The notes under the pieces: model-generated
Database searches by the model: none
Seen by the model: the letters and a program-made list of their open reading frames with translations, nothing else
What the model was told of the DNA's origin: nothing
In this document: piece after piece, positions 11,053 to 22,992 of the stretch
How positions within the stretch are numbered: the first letter of the stretch is position 1
Layout of the letters: each line of letters starts with the position of its first letter
Assembly: GCF_034258515.1 (NCBI RefSeq)
Contig: NZ_CP139438.1
Coordinates: forward strand, 1,488,001-1,552,000
Direction: 5' to 3'
Source of the DNA: Pseudarthrobacter oxydans
GTDB taxonomy: Bacteria; Actinomycetota; Actinomycetes; Actinomycetales; Micrococcaceae
DNA length: 64,000 nt
Position numbers and translations under genes: made by a program

Positions 11053-14000
11053 GAATCCGTGTGACCCTCCGCCGGGACCCTGCCGAAACGAAGGACCTGG
11101 CCGTTACCGTGGACGGCCTGGCCACCGTGGCCGATACCGCCGCCATGCTCTGGGCCGCGGATCCGGGGCGCAAGGGCACCCCGGTGCCGGACAACCTCTC
11201 CCTGCGCATCGAAGAGGCGTTTGTCGGCGCCGGCCTGAGCGGAACCATGCTCACCCGGACGGACAACCTCCTCGAGTCCGGCCTCCGGCCGGGTTCTGTT
11301 GTGTCCCTGGCCCAGGTGAGCGCGCAGTTCGATGTGCCGGGTGCCAGCCGCGGTCCTGCGGCCGCCACCCTCCGCGTCCTTTCGGGGCCCGACGCCGGCC
11401 GCGAGTTTTCCCTGCCCGTCGGCACCAGTTACATCGGCAGGGACCGGGACGTGGACATCCGCCTCTCGGACCCCCTGACATCCAAGCGCCACGCCCGCAT
11501 CACGGTGGGTGAGGGCGTGGAAATCGTGGACACCAATTCGGCCAACGGGCTGCTGATGGACGGCCTCCCCGTCACCCGCGCCACCCTGAATTCCTCGGAC
11601 GCGGTCACGCTGGGGGACACCACCGTGACCGTGGTGCCGCTGGGGCACAACCAGGCGGCAGCACCGACGTCGCCCCTGGTGAACTTCAACCGGTCACCGC
11701 GCGTGGTTCCCCGCTTCGAGGAACCCAAACGCGTGCTCCCTGCCGGACCCAAGCGTCCCGAGGACCACCCGTTCCCGTACATCATGATGATCGCCCCGCT
11801 GCTGATGGGTGCGGTGATCTTCGCGGTGACCGGCAACGCGCTCTCGGTGCTGTTCATGATGATGATGCCGCTCTTCATCGTGGGCCACTACGTGGACCAG
11901 AAGATGCGGAGCAGGGGGCAGCAGAAGGAGCAGCTCAAGCACTTCCGCGCCGCCATGGCCGCCTTCCGGAAGGACCTCACGGAACTGCAGCAGGTTGAAC
12001 GTGCCGTCCGCCTCCAGGAAGCGCCGTCGGTCAGCGACACCGTCGACGCCATCTACAAGCTCGGTCCGCTGTTGTGGACGCACCGTCCGGAGCACACCGG
12101 ATTCCTGGGCCTTCGGTTCGGCCTGGGCACGTCACCCTCCCGGGTCCTGTTGGAGGAACCGCCAAGCAACGACACCGAGGCGCAGTACGCGCAGGAGATC
12201 CAGGACTGCCTAAAGCAGTTCCGCGACATCGAGGGCGTTCCCGTCGTATCCCAGCTGCGCACCTCCGGGTCCCTGGGCGTTGCCGGTGCCCGCGGCCTGG
12301 TGGACGACGTCGCCCGGGGCATGGTGCTGCAGCTCGCGGGCCTCCACTCGCCCGCGGAAGTTGTCATCGCGGCCATCACGTCCGCGCAGTCCCGGGAACG
12401 CTGGAACTGGCTGCAATGGCTGCCGCACGTGGGTTCGGGGCACAGCCCCCTTGCCGGCGACCACCTGGCCGCCGGTTCGGCCGGCGGCTCCTCGCTGCTG
12501 GCCCGGCTCGAGGACCTGCTCGATGCCAGGGAGGCCGCGGCGAAGCGCTCCGGGCCGGACCTCCGCCCCGGGCTGGACCCGGCCAAGCACGACGTGGACC
12601 AGCCTGTGCTGCCCGCGGTCCTGGTGATCGTGGAAGACGACGCGCCGGTGGACCGCGGCAGGCTCACCCGGCTCGCGGAGCGGGGACCGGACTCCGGTGT
12701 CCATGTGGTCTGGGTGGCCACCGACATCCAGTCGCTTCCCGCTGCCTGCCGGGACTTCATGGTGGTGGACGGCGAACACGGCACCACCACCGGGCAGGTC
12801 CGCCTTGGCAGGCACACGTACCCCGTCAGCTGCGAAAGCGTCGACGCCGAACTGGCCGCCCGACTTGCCCGGATGCTGGCCCCGGTCATGGATGTGGGCA
12901 AACCCGTGAACGACGATTCCGACCTTCCACGGGCCGTCTCCTACGCCACCCTGATCGGCAAGGACTTCCTGGACAACCCCCAGGCCGTGGCCGAGCGCTG
13001 GACGGAAAACAACTCCGTGCACGCCAGCGCCGTGGCCAACCGGAAGGACAACGGCACCCTCCGGGCCCTGGTGGGTTCCAAAGGCATTGAACCCCTGTAC
13101 CTGGACCTGAAGAACGAGGGCCCGCACGCCCTGGTGGGCGGCACCACGGGTGCCGGCAAGTCCGAATTCCTGCAGTCCTGGGTGATGGGCATGGCCGCCG
13201 CCTACAGCCCGGACCGGGTGAGTTTCCTGTTCGTGGACTACAAAGGCGGGGCCGCGTTCGCCGACTGCATCAACCTGCCCCACACCGTGGGACTGGTCAC
13301 CGACCTTTCGCCGCACCTGGTCCGGCGAGCCCTCACCTCACTGCGCGCCGAACTCCACTACCGGGAGCACCTCCTGAACCGGAAGAAGGCCAAGGACCTG
13401 CTGGCCCTTCAGCGGGAAGCAGACCCGGACGCGCCGCCCTACCTGGTGATCGTCGTCGACGAATTCGCCGCGCTGGCCAACGAGGTACCCGAATTCGTTG
13501 ACGGAGTGGTGGACGTTGCAGCCCGCGGGCGCTCGCTGGGCCTGCACCTCATCCTGGCCACCCAGCGCCCGGCCGGCGTCATCAAGGACAGCCTCCGCGC
13601 CAACACCAACCTCAGGGTGGCCCTGCGGATGGCTGATGAGGACGACGCCACGGACATCCTCGGCGTCCCCGACGCCGCCTACTTCGATCCGGCCATCCCC
13701 GGCCGCGGTGCAGCAAAGACCGGCCCGGGACGGATCCAGGGCTTCCAGACCGGCTACGCCGGCGGATGGACCACGGAGAAACCGCAGCGGCCCCAGATCG
13801 ACGTCGTGGAAATGGCCTTCGGCTCCGGCCCGGCCTGGGAGGCCCCGGCTACGGAGAAACCGGAAGCGGCCGGGCCCGCCGGCCCCAACGACATCGCCAG
13901 GATGACCTCCACCATCGTCCGCGCAGCGGATGCCCTGTCCATCAACGCCCCCCGCAAGCCGTGGCTGGACGAACTCGCCAAGACTTATGACTTCTCCAGG

Positions 14001-15494
14001 CTGCCCAACCCCCGTACCGACGAACAGCTGCTCCTCGGCGTGGCCGACGACCCTTCCCGCCAGGCGCAGCCCACCGTGTTCTACGAGCCGGACAAGGACG
14101 GCAACATGGCCATCTACGGCACCGGCGGTTCGGGGAAGTCGGCCGCGCTGCGCGGCATCGCCATAGCGGCCGCGGTGACGCCCCGCGGCGGGCCGGTCCA
14201 CGTGTACGGGATCGACTGCGGCTCCTCCGGGCTGAGCATGCTGGAGGAGCTTCCGCACGTGGGCGAGGTCATTAACGGCGACGACGTTGAACGGGTGGGG
14301 CGGCTGCTGCGCCTGCTGGGGGACATCGCCGAGCAGCGGTCGGCCCGGTTTGCCGAGGTGCGCGCGTCCACCATTGTCGAGTACCGCAAGCTGGCCGGCA
14401 GGCCCGATGAAAAGCGCATCTTTGTTCTGGTGGACGGCATGTCCGCGTTCCGGGAGGCCTACGAACACAGCAGGCTGTCCGGGCTGTGGGACATCTTCCT
14501 GCAGCTGGCGACGGACGGGCGCACCCTGGGCATCCACCTTGTGGTGACCGGAGACCGGCCCAACGCCGTGCCCGCCTCGCTGCTCGCTTCCATCCAGCGC
14601 CGCCTGGTGCTCCGCCTGTCCTCCGAGGACGACTACATTTCCATGGACGTGCCCCGGGACGTCCTCACCGCCGCCTCGCCGCCCGGGCGGGGACTCCTGG
14701 ACGGGCTGGAAGTCCAGCTGGCAGTCCTTGGCGGCAACTCCAACCTGGCGCTGCAGGCACGTGAGGTGCACAAGCTCAGCGAAGCCATGCTCCGCCAGGG
14801 GCTGGATGCCGCACCCGGCATCGAAAGGCTTCCGGACCAGGTGGACCTGGATGTCCTGCCGTCCGGCAGCACCGGACTTCCGGTCATTGGCGTCGACGAT
14901 GAAACGCTGCGGCCGGCCGAGATCATGGCGCGGGGCCCGCTGCTCCTGGCAGGCCCGCCAGGGGCGGGCCGCACCGTGGCGCTGGTGACGCTGGCCTACG
15001 CCCTGCGGCGGTCCAACCCGGACACCGAGCTGATCTACCTGGCAGCCCGGCGCTCCGCCGTCGCCTCCCTGCCTATCTGGAACCGCTCCGTGGTGGGAGC
15101 GGACGATCTCGCTGCGGTTGTGGAGGACCTGGTTGAACATTCGTCCGGAAACCCCGGCTCCCTGGCCATCTTCATTGAGGGCCTGACCGAGTTCACGGAT
15201 ACCCTGGCCGAATCGGGCGTGGCGCAGCTGGTGACCGCGTCCATCAAAGCCGACCAGTGGGTGGTGGGGGAGTCCGAAACCTCCACCTGGTCCTCGGCCT
15301 GGTCCCTCGCGCAGCCATTCAAATCCGGCCGGCGCGGACTGTTGCTGAACCCGGGGGACATCGAAGGCGACAGCCTGCTCAACACCTCCCTGGGCCGGGT
15401 CAGCCCGGACTTCATCCCGGGCCGCGGCTACGTGGTGGGACGCGGCAAGGCACGGAAAATCCAGGTGGCGCTGCCCCCGGAAAGCAGGGACTGA
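11049..15494 (+). CDS. FHA-FtsK/SpoIIIE ATPase, EssC/EccC-like
   Basis: This is the largest gene of the window (1481 residues). The N-terminus looks like a ubiquitin-like fold (about 1-95). It is followed by an FHA domain (about 98-195: YIGRDRDVDIRL, SKRHARI, NSANG) and two membrane helices (about 240-280). Three FtsK/SpoIIIE-type ATPase modules come next. The first has a full Walker A (GGTTGAGKSEF, near 697) and Walker B (IVVDEFAAL, near 800). The second has GTGGSGKSAAL near 1024 but no acidic pair after LVDG. The third has GPPGAGRT near 1302, with Arg replacing the Walker Lys. This matches the motor of type VII secretion systems, where only the first module is clearly catalytic. No WXG100 substrate gene is visible nearby. 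Confidence 0.88.
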   Translation: MRIRVTLRRDPAETKDLAVTVDGLATVADTAAMLWAADPGRKGTPVPDNLSLRIEEAFVGAGLSGTMLTRTDNLLESGLRPGSVVSLAQVSAQFDVPGASRGPAAATLRVLSGPDAGREFSLPVGTSYIGRDRDVDIRLSDPLTSKRHARITVGEGVEIVDTNSANGLLMDGLPVTRATLNSSDAVTLGDTTVTVVPLGHNQAAAPTSPLVNFNRSPRVVPRFEEPKRVLPAGPKRPEDHPFPYIMMIAPLLMGAVIFAVTGNALSVLFMMMMPLFIVGHYVDQKMRSRGQQKEQLKHFRAAMAAFRKDLTELQQVERAVRLQEAPSVSDTVDAIYKLGPLLWTHRPEHTGFLGLRFGLGTSPSRVLLEEPPSNDTEAQYAQEIQDCLKQFRDIEGVPVVSQLRTSGSLGVAGARGLVDDVARGMVLQLAGLHSPAEVVIAAITSAQSRERWNWLQWLPHVGSGHSPLAGDHLAAGSAGGSSLLARLEDLLDAREAAAKRSGPDLRPGLDPAKHDVDQPVLPAVLVIVEDDAPVDRGRLTRLAERGPDSGVHVVWVATDIQSLPAACRDFMVVDGEHGTTTGQVRLGRHTYPVSCESVDAELAARLARMLAPVMDVGKPVNDDSDLPRAVSYATLIGKDFLDNPQAVAERWTENNSVHASAVANRKDNGTLRALVGSKGIEPLYLDLKNEGPHALVGGTTGAGKSEFLQSWVMGMAAAYSPDRVSFLFVDYKGGAAFADCINLPHTVGLVTDLSPHLVRRALTSLRAELHYREHLLNRKKAKDLLALQREADPDAPPYLVIVVDEFAALANEVPEFVDGVVDVAARGRSLGLHLILATQRPAGVIKDSLRANTNLRVALRMADEDDATDILGVPDAAYFDPAIPGRGAAKTGPGRIQGFQTGYAGGWTTEKPQRPQIDVVEMAFGSGPAWEAPATEKPEAAGPAGPNDIARMTSTIVRAADALSINAPRKPWLDELAKTYDFSRLPNPRTDEQLLLGVADDPSRQAQPTVFYEPDKDGNMAIYGTGGSGKSAALRGIAIAAAVTPRGGPVHVYGIDCGSSGLSMLEELPHVGEVINGDDVERVGRLLRLLGDIAEQRSARFAEVRASTIVEYRKLAGRPDEKRIFVLVDGMSAFREAYEHSRLSGLWDIFLQLATDGRTLGIHLVVTGDRPNAVPASLLASIQRRLVLRLSSEDDYISMDVPRDVLTAASPPGRGLLDGLEVQLAVLGGNSNLALQAREVHKLSEAMLRQGLDAAPGIERLPDQVDLDVLPSGSTGLPVIGVDDETLRPAEIMARGPLLLAGPPGAGRTVALVTLAYALRRSNPDTELIYLAARRSAVASLPIWNRSVVGADDLAAVVEDLVEHSSGNPGSLAIFIEGLTEFTDTLAESGVAQLVTASIKADQWVVGESETSTWSSAWSLAQPFKSGRRGLLLNPGDIEGDSLLNTSLGRVSPDFIPGRGYVVGRGKARKIQVALPPESRD

Positions 15495-15627
15495 CGCACG
15501 TGCCACACGGTACGCCGCAGGTCCCCGTGATCTGCGGCTGATTTGCGGCGCCAGGCGAGGGTGTAGAAGACTACCGGGGACACCAGAAAGCCGCAGCGGG
15601 GGGACTGCGCGCATCGAAAGGTAGCAA

Positions 15628-16227
15628 ATGTTCCCGTCCCTACCAGTATTCCGCGCTGCCTCGGCGACGGCATTGGCCGCTGTCCTGGCCAGCACCCTGT
15701 GTCTCCTCCCGGCCAGCCCGGCGACCGCAGACTCCCCGGAACCCGCACCGGCGTCCACAACGTCTCCTGGCCTGTGCCTCGTGTTCTGCGCGCCAGAGCC
15801 TGCGGACAATCCGAATCCCGCGGAGCCCACCCGGACCCAGAAGCCCAAGGAACCCGAAAGCCCGCCCGTTCCGCCGGCCGATCCAGCGCCGGCCCCTCCG
15901 GGTCAGCCCGCCCCTTCGGTCGCGCCTCCGGCCGAACCTGGGCCCTTGCAGGCAGCCCCGTCTGCGGAACCCGAAGGATCAGCCACCCCTTCGGCCACGG
16001 CAACGGGACCCGTGGCGTCCCCACCGCCCACAGGCGCATCAAGCGGTCAGGACTGGAATACGCCCGTCACCAGGTCCGCTAAGGCCACGCGGGTTGCGGC
16101 AGTCGCGCCCGACGGGGATTCCGGTGGCGGCCCCGCCCTCCTGCCAGTCATTGCCGGCATCTTACTGCTGGCCGCCGCCGCAGCATCCTTCGCCTGGTGG
16201 GGCAGGAACCGCCTCCGGTCGCACTGA
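15628..16227 (+). CDS. Secreted proline-rich protein with C-terminal membrane anchor
   Basis: The 199-residue protein has a signal peptide (about 1-35, cleavage likely after SPATA). The body is extremely rich in Pro, Ala, Ser and Glu. A single hydrophobic segment near the C-terminus (about 170-190, LLPVIAGILLLAAAAASFAW) is followed by a short basic tail (GRNRLRSH), so it is probably held on the outer face of the membrane. There is no LPXTG motif. An AAAGG site precedes the ATG. It lies 133 bases after the FtsK-like ATPase gene on the same strand and may be an envelope component or client of that system, but I do not recognise the family. Confidence 0.7.
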   Translation: MFPSLPVFRAASATALAAVLASTLCLLPASPATADSPEPAPASTTSPGLCLVFCAPEPADNPNPAEPTRTQKPKEPESPPVPPADPAPAPPGQPAPSVAPPAEPGPLQAAPSAEPEGSATPSATATGPVASPPPTGASSGQDWNTPVTRSAKATRVAAVAPDGDSGGGPALLPVIAGILLLAAAAASFAWWGRNRLRSH

Positions 16228-16252
16228 TCAGGGCCCCGCTCACCTGCCTTGA

Positions 16253-19377
<3,125 letters not shown>

Positions 19378-19433
19378 CTGATAGTTCGATCACGGAAACC
19401 GGGCTTTCGAGGAGCGTTATGGGGCAGTACCAC

Positions 19434-19439
19434 TAGCAT
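19434..19439 (+). promoter_or_regulatory. Putative -10 element of a leaderless transcript (GNAT gene)
   Basis: TAGCAT lies six bases before the GTG at 19446. No Shine-Dalgarno sequence is present, so a leaderless mRNA starting at the GTG is likely. Confidence 0.45.
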
Positions 19440-19445
19440 TGACGG

Positions 19446-19949
19446 GTGCAGCCCCAGATAACCGTCCGTCCCGCCGTCGCAACGGATTACGACGCCGTTG
19501 CCCGCATCACGCGTGATTCCTACCTCGCGGCGGGCTACTTCGAGGACGCCGACCACCCCTATATGCGCCAAGTCCAGGACGTTGCACTGCGGGCCGCAAA
19601 CGCAACTATCTGGGTGGCCGAGCGGGACGGCAGGGTGGTTGGTTCGGTGACGCTGGCGCGCGCCGGGGAACCGTACGCGGACATCGCCCTTGATGACGAG
19701 CTGGAGTTCCGGATGCTGGTGGTGGACCCGGCCGTGCAGCGCACCGGCGCGGGAAAGGCCATGGTGGACGCCATCCTGGCCTACGCCAGGCAGTTGGACG
19801 GTATCCGGGCCGTCGCACTCACCACCGGGCAAACCTGGGAAAGCGCGCACGGCCTCTACCGCAAGACGGGCTTCTCCCGGGTGCCCGAGCGCGACTGGCT
19901 GGTCCCCGGAACCGACATAAAACTGCTGGTTTACCGGCTGGACCTGTAG
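19446..19949 (+). CDS. GNAT family N-acetyltransferase
   Basis: This 167-residue single-domain protein has the GNAT fold: MLVVDPAVQRTGAGKAMVDA is the acetyl-CoA binding motif A (the family consensus is Q/RxxGxG/A), and TTGQTWESAHGLYRKTGF is the usual motif B with its Tyr. The substrate cannot be read from sequence. It starts at GTG and ends 46 bases before the RidA gene, with which it may be co-transcribed. Confidence 0.88.
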   Translation: MQPQITVRPAVATDYDAVARITRDSYLAAGYFEDADHPYMRQVQDVALRAANATIWVAERDGRVVGSVTLARAGEPYADIALDDELEFRMLVVDPAVQRTGAGKAMVDAILAYARQLDGIRAVALTTGQTWESAHGLYRKTGFSRVPERDWLVPGTDIKLLVYRLDL

Positions 19950-19995
19950 CAGCCCTACAGTGGTGCCGACCCAATCCAGTATTGAAAGGCCCACC

Positions 19996-20379
19996 ATGCG
20001 CAAAACCTTCGGCACCGGCTCCGTCTGGGAACAGACCCTCGGCTACTCACGCGCCGTCCAGGTGGACAACACCCTCTACATCTCCGCCACCGCGGCAAGC
20101 GGCGAAGACGGGATCGTGGGGGAGGACTTCTACACCCAGACCCAGTACATCCTGCAGAAACTCGGCAAGGTCCTGGCCGACGCCGGCTTCAGCTTCGAGG
20201 ACGTCGTCCAGTCCAAGCTGTACCTGACCGACATCAGCAAGTGGGAGGAAGCCGGCCGCGCCCACGGCGAGGTGTTCGGCGAGATCCGCCCCACGCTGTC
20301 CCTGGTGCACGTCCTCCCGTTCCTGGACCCGAAGATGCTCGTGGAAATCGAGCTCGTTGCCCAGAAGAGCGCAAGCTAG
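19996..20379 (+). CDS. RidA family (YjgF/YER057c/UK114) protein
   Basis: The 127-residue protein fits the RidA family in length and in its motifs LYISATAAS and the C-terminal P-x-x-S-L-V-HV-LPFLDPKMLVEIE. RidA enzymes hydrolyse reactive enamine/imine intermediates made by PLP enzymes; many relatives have other, unknown roles. The arginine that binds the substrate carboxylate in true RidA is normally in an R-x-x-x-x-V block near residue 105. Here the equivalent stretch is GEIRPTLSLVHV, which keeps an Arg. I chose the ATG at 19996; the frame extends upstream to a GTG at 19960. It converges with the response regulator gene, with only 16 bases between the stops. Confidence 0.85.
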   Translation: MRKTFGTGSVWEQTLGYSRAVQVDNTLYISATAASGEDGIVGEDFYTQTQYILQKLGKVLADAGFSFEDVVQSKLYLTDISKWEEAGRAHGEVFGEIRPTLSLVHVLPFLDPKMLVEIELVAQKSAS

Positions 20380-20395
20380 CGCCCCGGCAGCCGGC

Positions 20396-21061
20396 TCAGG
20401 ACGTTGCGGGCAGGCCGTAGCGGTGCTCAGGCCTGCCCGTCGTCCCGTACCGCAGCTGGATGTCCACGGCGCCGTCGTCCGCCAGGGCGGACAGGTACCG
20501 CTGGGCCGTGGCGCGCGACACGCCCACCCGGCCGGCCACCTCGGCCGCCGAGTACTGTTCCCCGGGCACCAGCGATTCCAGCACCGCGGCCTCCGTGGCT
20601 GAACGCGGTTTTGGCGACGCCGCGACGTCGCCCGGGATCAGGGCGCGCTTGGCACGCTCCACCGCGTCCTGGTCCAGCGCCCCGGGCTGGCCCAGCAGGC
20701 GCCGGTACCGGGCATAGGAGCGCAGCTGCCGGGACAGGGCCTCCGACGTGAACGGTTTCAGCAGGTAGCCCAAGGCTCCGCGGCGGAACGCGGTCCGGAC
20801 GGAGGCGGCATCGGAGGCCGCGCTCAGCATGATGGTGTCCACGTCCAGCTGCTGGAGCAGGTCCAGGCCGGAGGCATCCGGCAGGTAGACGTCCAGCAGC
20901 ACCAGGTCCGGCCGCAGGCTGTGGATGGACTGCAGGGCCAGCGACACAGTGCCCACCGGCGCCAGCGCCAGGAACCCCGCCACGGAATCCACGTAGGCAG
21001 CGTGAAGCTTTGCCACGTGGAAGTCGTCGTCAACGATCAGCACCCGAAAATCTTCAGGCAT
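20396..21061 (-). CDS. Response regulator of the CitB/DcuR type
   Basis: The 221-residue protein has an N-terminal receiver domain (about 1-120) with the acidic pocket VDDDF, phospho-acceptor Asp57 in LVLLDVYLP, and Lys in LLKPF. A C-terminal helix-turn-helix domain follows (AAEVAGRVGVSRATAQRYL). That layout matches CitB/DcuR/DctR regulators, which activate carboxylate uptake genes. The open frame runs well upstream, but the ATG at 21061 gives the normal receiver start and overlaps the kinase stop by 8 bases. The divergent CitMHS transporter gene at 22993 is the likely target. Confidence 0.9.
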   Translation of the reverse strand: MPEDFRVLIVDDDFHVAKLHAAYVDSVAGFLALAPVGTVSLALQSIHSLRPDLVLLDVYLPDASGLDLLQQLDVDTIMLSAASDAASVRTAFRRGALGYLLKPFTSEALSRQLRSYARYRRLLGQPGALDQDAVERAKRALIPGDVAASPKPRSATEAAVLESLVPGEQYSAAEVAGRVGVSRATAQRYLSALADDGAVDIQLRYGTTGRPEHRYGLPATS

Positions 21062-22784
21062 TGGTGTCCTTTCCGTTTGCTCCCGTGGTGTTCCTGCCGG
21101 CCCGGCCTGCGGTTGTCCGCGGCAGGGTGGCCATGAAGACTGCGCCGGGTCCACCCTTTGTGCCCGGATCCAGTATTTTGACGTCTCCGCCGCGGCGCCT
21201 CGCCAGCTGGCGTGCCAAAGCCAGTCCAAAACCGTGGCCGCCGCCGCGGCCGTTGCGGGGGCCGGGTCCGGACGCCGTGCTGAACCCTTCGGCGAAGAAG
21301 GCCTCCTGGTCCGTTTCCTCCGCCAGCCCGTCGCCTGAGTCGGCGACGACGATGTGCAGGGTGCCGCCGTCGTCGTCCGGCTCATCCAGCACCTCCAGCT
21401 CAACCCAGCGGTCCACCGACGTGCCGGCCACCGCAGCGTTGACCGCGTTGTCGATCAGGTTGCCCAGCACGGTGGTGACGTCCTGGGGCTCCGCCACCTG
21501 CCCGCGGACCAGGGTCTCCGGACCGATCCGCAGCGCCACGCCGCGCTCGTCCGCCTCCACGCCCTTGGCCCCCACGAACGCCTGCAGGTAGGGGTCCTGG
21601 AGCAGCTCCGCCTGGTCCACCGGGAACTTCAGCGGCCCGGTGGCCGCCAGCCGGGCCAGGTACTCGCGGGCCTGCTGGTGCTGGCCGATGCTCATGAAGC
21701 CGGCAATGGTATGCAGCTGGTTGGCGAACTCGTGGCGCTGGGCCCGCAACGCCGTGGACATGGTTCCCACGGCGTCCAGCTGCCTGGTGAGCTGCTGCAG
21801 TTCCGTGCGGTCCCGGAGCATCACCACCCAGCCCAGGTCCTCCCGCCGGTGCAGGGCCTTGCGCGCATTGGCCACCAGCACCCGCCCGCCCGCCACGAGC
21901 TCAAGTGCCTCCGGGCCGCCGGAACCGGTCCGGGTCAGGGATTTCAGCTGGTCCGGAACCGGCGCCTCCTCCCAGCGGCTTCCGGCCAGATCCGGCAACC
22001 CCAGCAGCCGCTGTGCTGCAGAGTTGAATACGCTGATCCGGCCGTCGGCCGAAACGCCGATGACGCCGTCGTCCACGCCTTCGAGCACAGCCACCTGGTC
22101 GTGGACCAGCGTGCTGATCTCTTCAGGTTCCAGCCCCAGCGTGAGCCGCTGCAGCCGGCGGCGCAGCAGGAACGAACCCAGCACGCCCGCGAGCAGCGCG
22201 CCGGCCGCCGTGACGGCCACCGGGCCGATGTCGCGTGCCAGGCTCTGTCCCACGGTTTCCATGGAGTAGCCCACGCTGACCTCACCCACCACGGTGGTGC
22301 CGTCCGAAGCGTAGACGGGAACCTTCGCCCCCGCGGAGGGCCCCAGCGTTCCAGTGTTCCGGGTGGTGACCTCCCGGCCTGCCAATGCCTCGGACGGATC
22401 GGTGCTGACCTTTTCACCGAGCCGCTCCGGGTCCGGGTGGGCCAGCCGGAGGCCGGTCTCATCGGTGATCACCACGAAGAGGGCACCGGTCCGGGCGCGC
22501 GCAGCTTCGGCTGCCTCCATGAGCGGCCCGGCGGCCAGCTGCGACGGCGGGGGAGTGCCGGGCTGTTGGCTGATTGCCAGCACGTCCGCCCGCACCGAGG
22601 CGTCCGAGGCCAGTGTCCGCGCCAGGGTCAGCGCCTGGTTTTCAGCTTCGCTGCCCGCGCGGTCATAGGTCAGCCAGGCATGGACGGCTGCGCTGAACAG
22701 GACAACCAGGAGCACCACGGACAGTTGCAGCAGGAGCGTCTGGGTGGAGAACCGCAGCGGCGGCCGGGGCGCGGAACGCTGCAT
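21054..22784 (-). CDS. Sensor histidine kinase of the CitA/DcuS type
   Basis: The 576-residue membrane kinase has two membrane helices (about 15-40 and 175-200) around an extracytoplasmic PAS-like sensor domain, which contains the FVVITDETG and RLAHPDPERLG blocks typical of carboxylate sensors. A cytoplasmic PAS domain follows, then the H-box LRAQRHEFANQLHTIAGF and an HATPase domain (DNAVNAA, then VADSGDGL and GGHGFGLALA). The H-box form HEFxNxLH is characteristic of the CitA/DcuS family, so citrate or a C4-dicarboxylate is the likely ligand. An AGGAGG site five bases before the ATG at 22784 fixes the start. It is co-translated with the regulator. Confidence 0.92.
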   Translation of the reverse strand: MQRSAPRPPLRFSTQTLLLQLSVVLLVVLFSAAVHAWLTYDRAGSEAENQALTLARTLASDASVRADVLAISQQPGTPPPSQLAAGPLMEAAEAARARTGALFVVITDETGLRLAHPDPERLGEKVSTDPSEALAGREVTTRNTGTLGPSAGAKVPVYASDGTTVVGEVSVGYSMETVGQSLARDIGPVAVTAAGALLAGVLGSFLLRRRLQRLTLGLEPEEISTLVHDQVAVLEGVDDGVIGVSADGRISVFNSAAQRLLGLPDLAGSRWEEAPVPDQLKSLTRTGSGGPEALELVAGGRVLVANARKALHRREDLGWVVMLRDRTELQQLTRQLDAVGTMSTALRAQRHEFANQLHTIAGFMSIGQHQQAREYLARLAATGPLKFPVDQAELLQDPYLQAFVGAKGVEADERGVALRIGPETLVRGQVAEPQDVTTVLGNLIDNAVNAAVAGTSVDRWVELEVLDEPDDDGGTLHIVVADSGDGLAEETDQEAFFAEGFSTASGPGPRNGRGGGHGFGLALARQLARRRGGDVKILDPGTKGGPGAVFMATLPRTTAGRAGRNTTGANGKDTNA

Positions 22785-22992
22785 GATCCTCCTTGACTGG
22801 GCTGTGGCGGGTTTGAACGGCCGGGGCGGGGGCCACATACAGGCCGAACCGACGTGAGCACAATGAGCAAAATGCTCCCAATAAGCAGTATGCCAATCAA
22901 TTGAGCCAAAGGCACTGCCGTGACGGCGGCCACCCTACAGTCTGTAGCACGCGTCACACCGCTGTGCCGCTGTTCACAAGAAGGAGCCGGCT
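22785..22992 (+). promoter_or_regulatory. Divergent control region between citrate sensor kinase and citrate transporter
   Basis: This 208-base gap separates two divergent genes. It contains an unusually A/T-rich patch (about 22858-22912) in otherwise GC-rich DNA, including a small GAGCA-AAA-TGCTC inverted repeat at 22865-22877. AT-rich sites are typical for CitB/DcuR-type regulators, so this is the best candidate binding region. A GAAGGAG ribosome binding site precedes the transporter. Confidence 0.5.

Noticed and set aside
13338..15848. Open frame of 836 codons on the minus strand opposite the FtsK-like gene
   Set aside because: It is a high-GC shadow frame: rich in Gly, Ala, Arg, Gln and His with no domain, and the plus-strand gene has all the family motifs.
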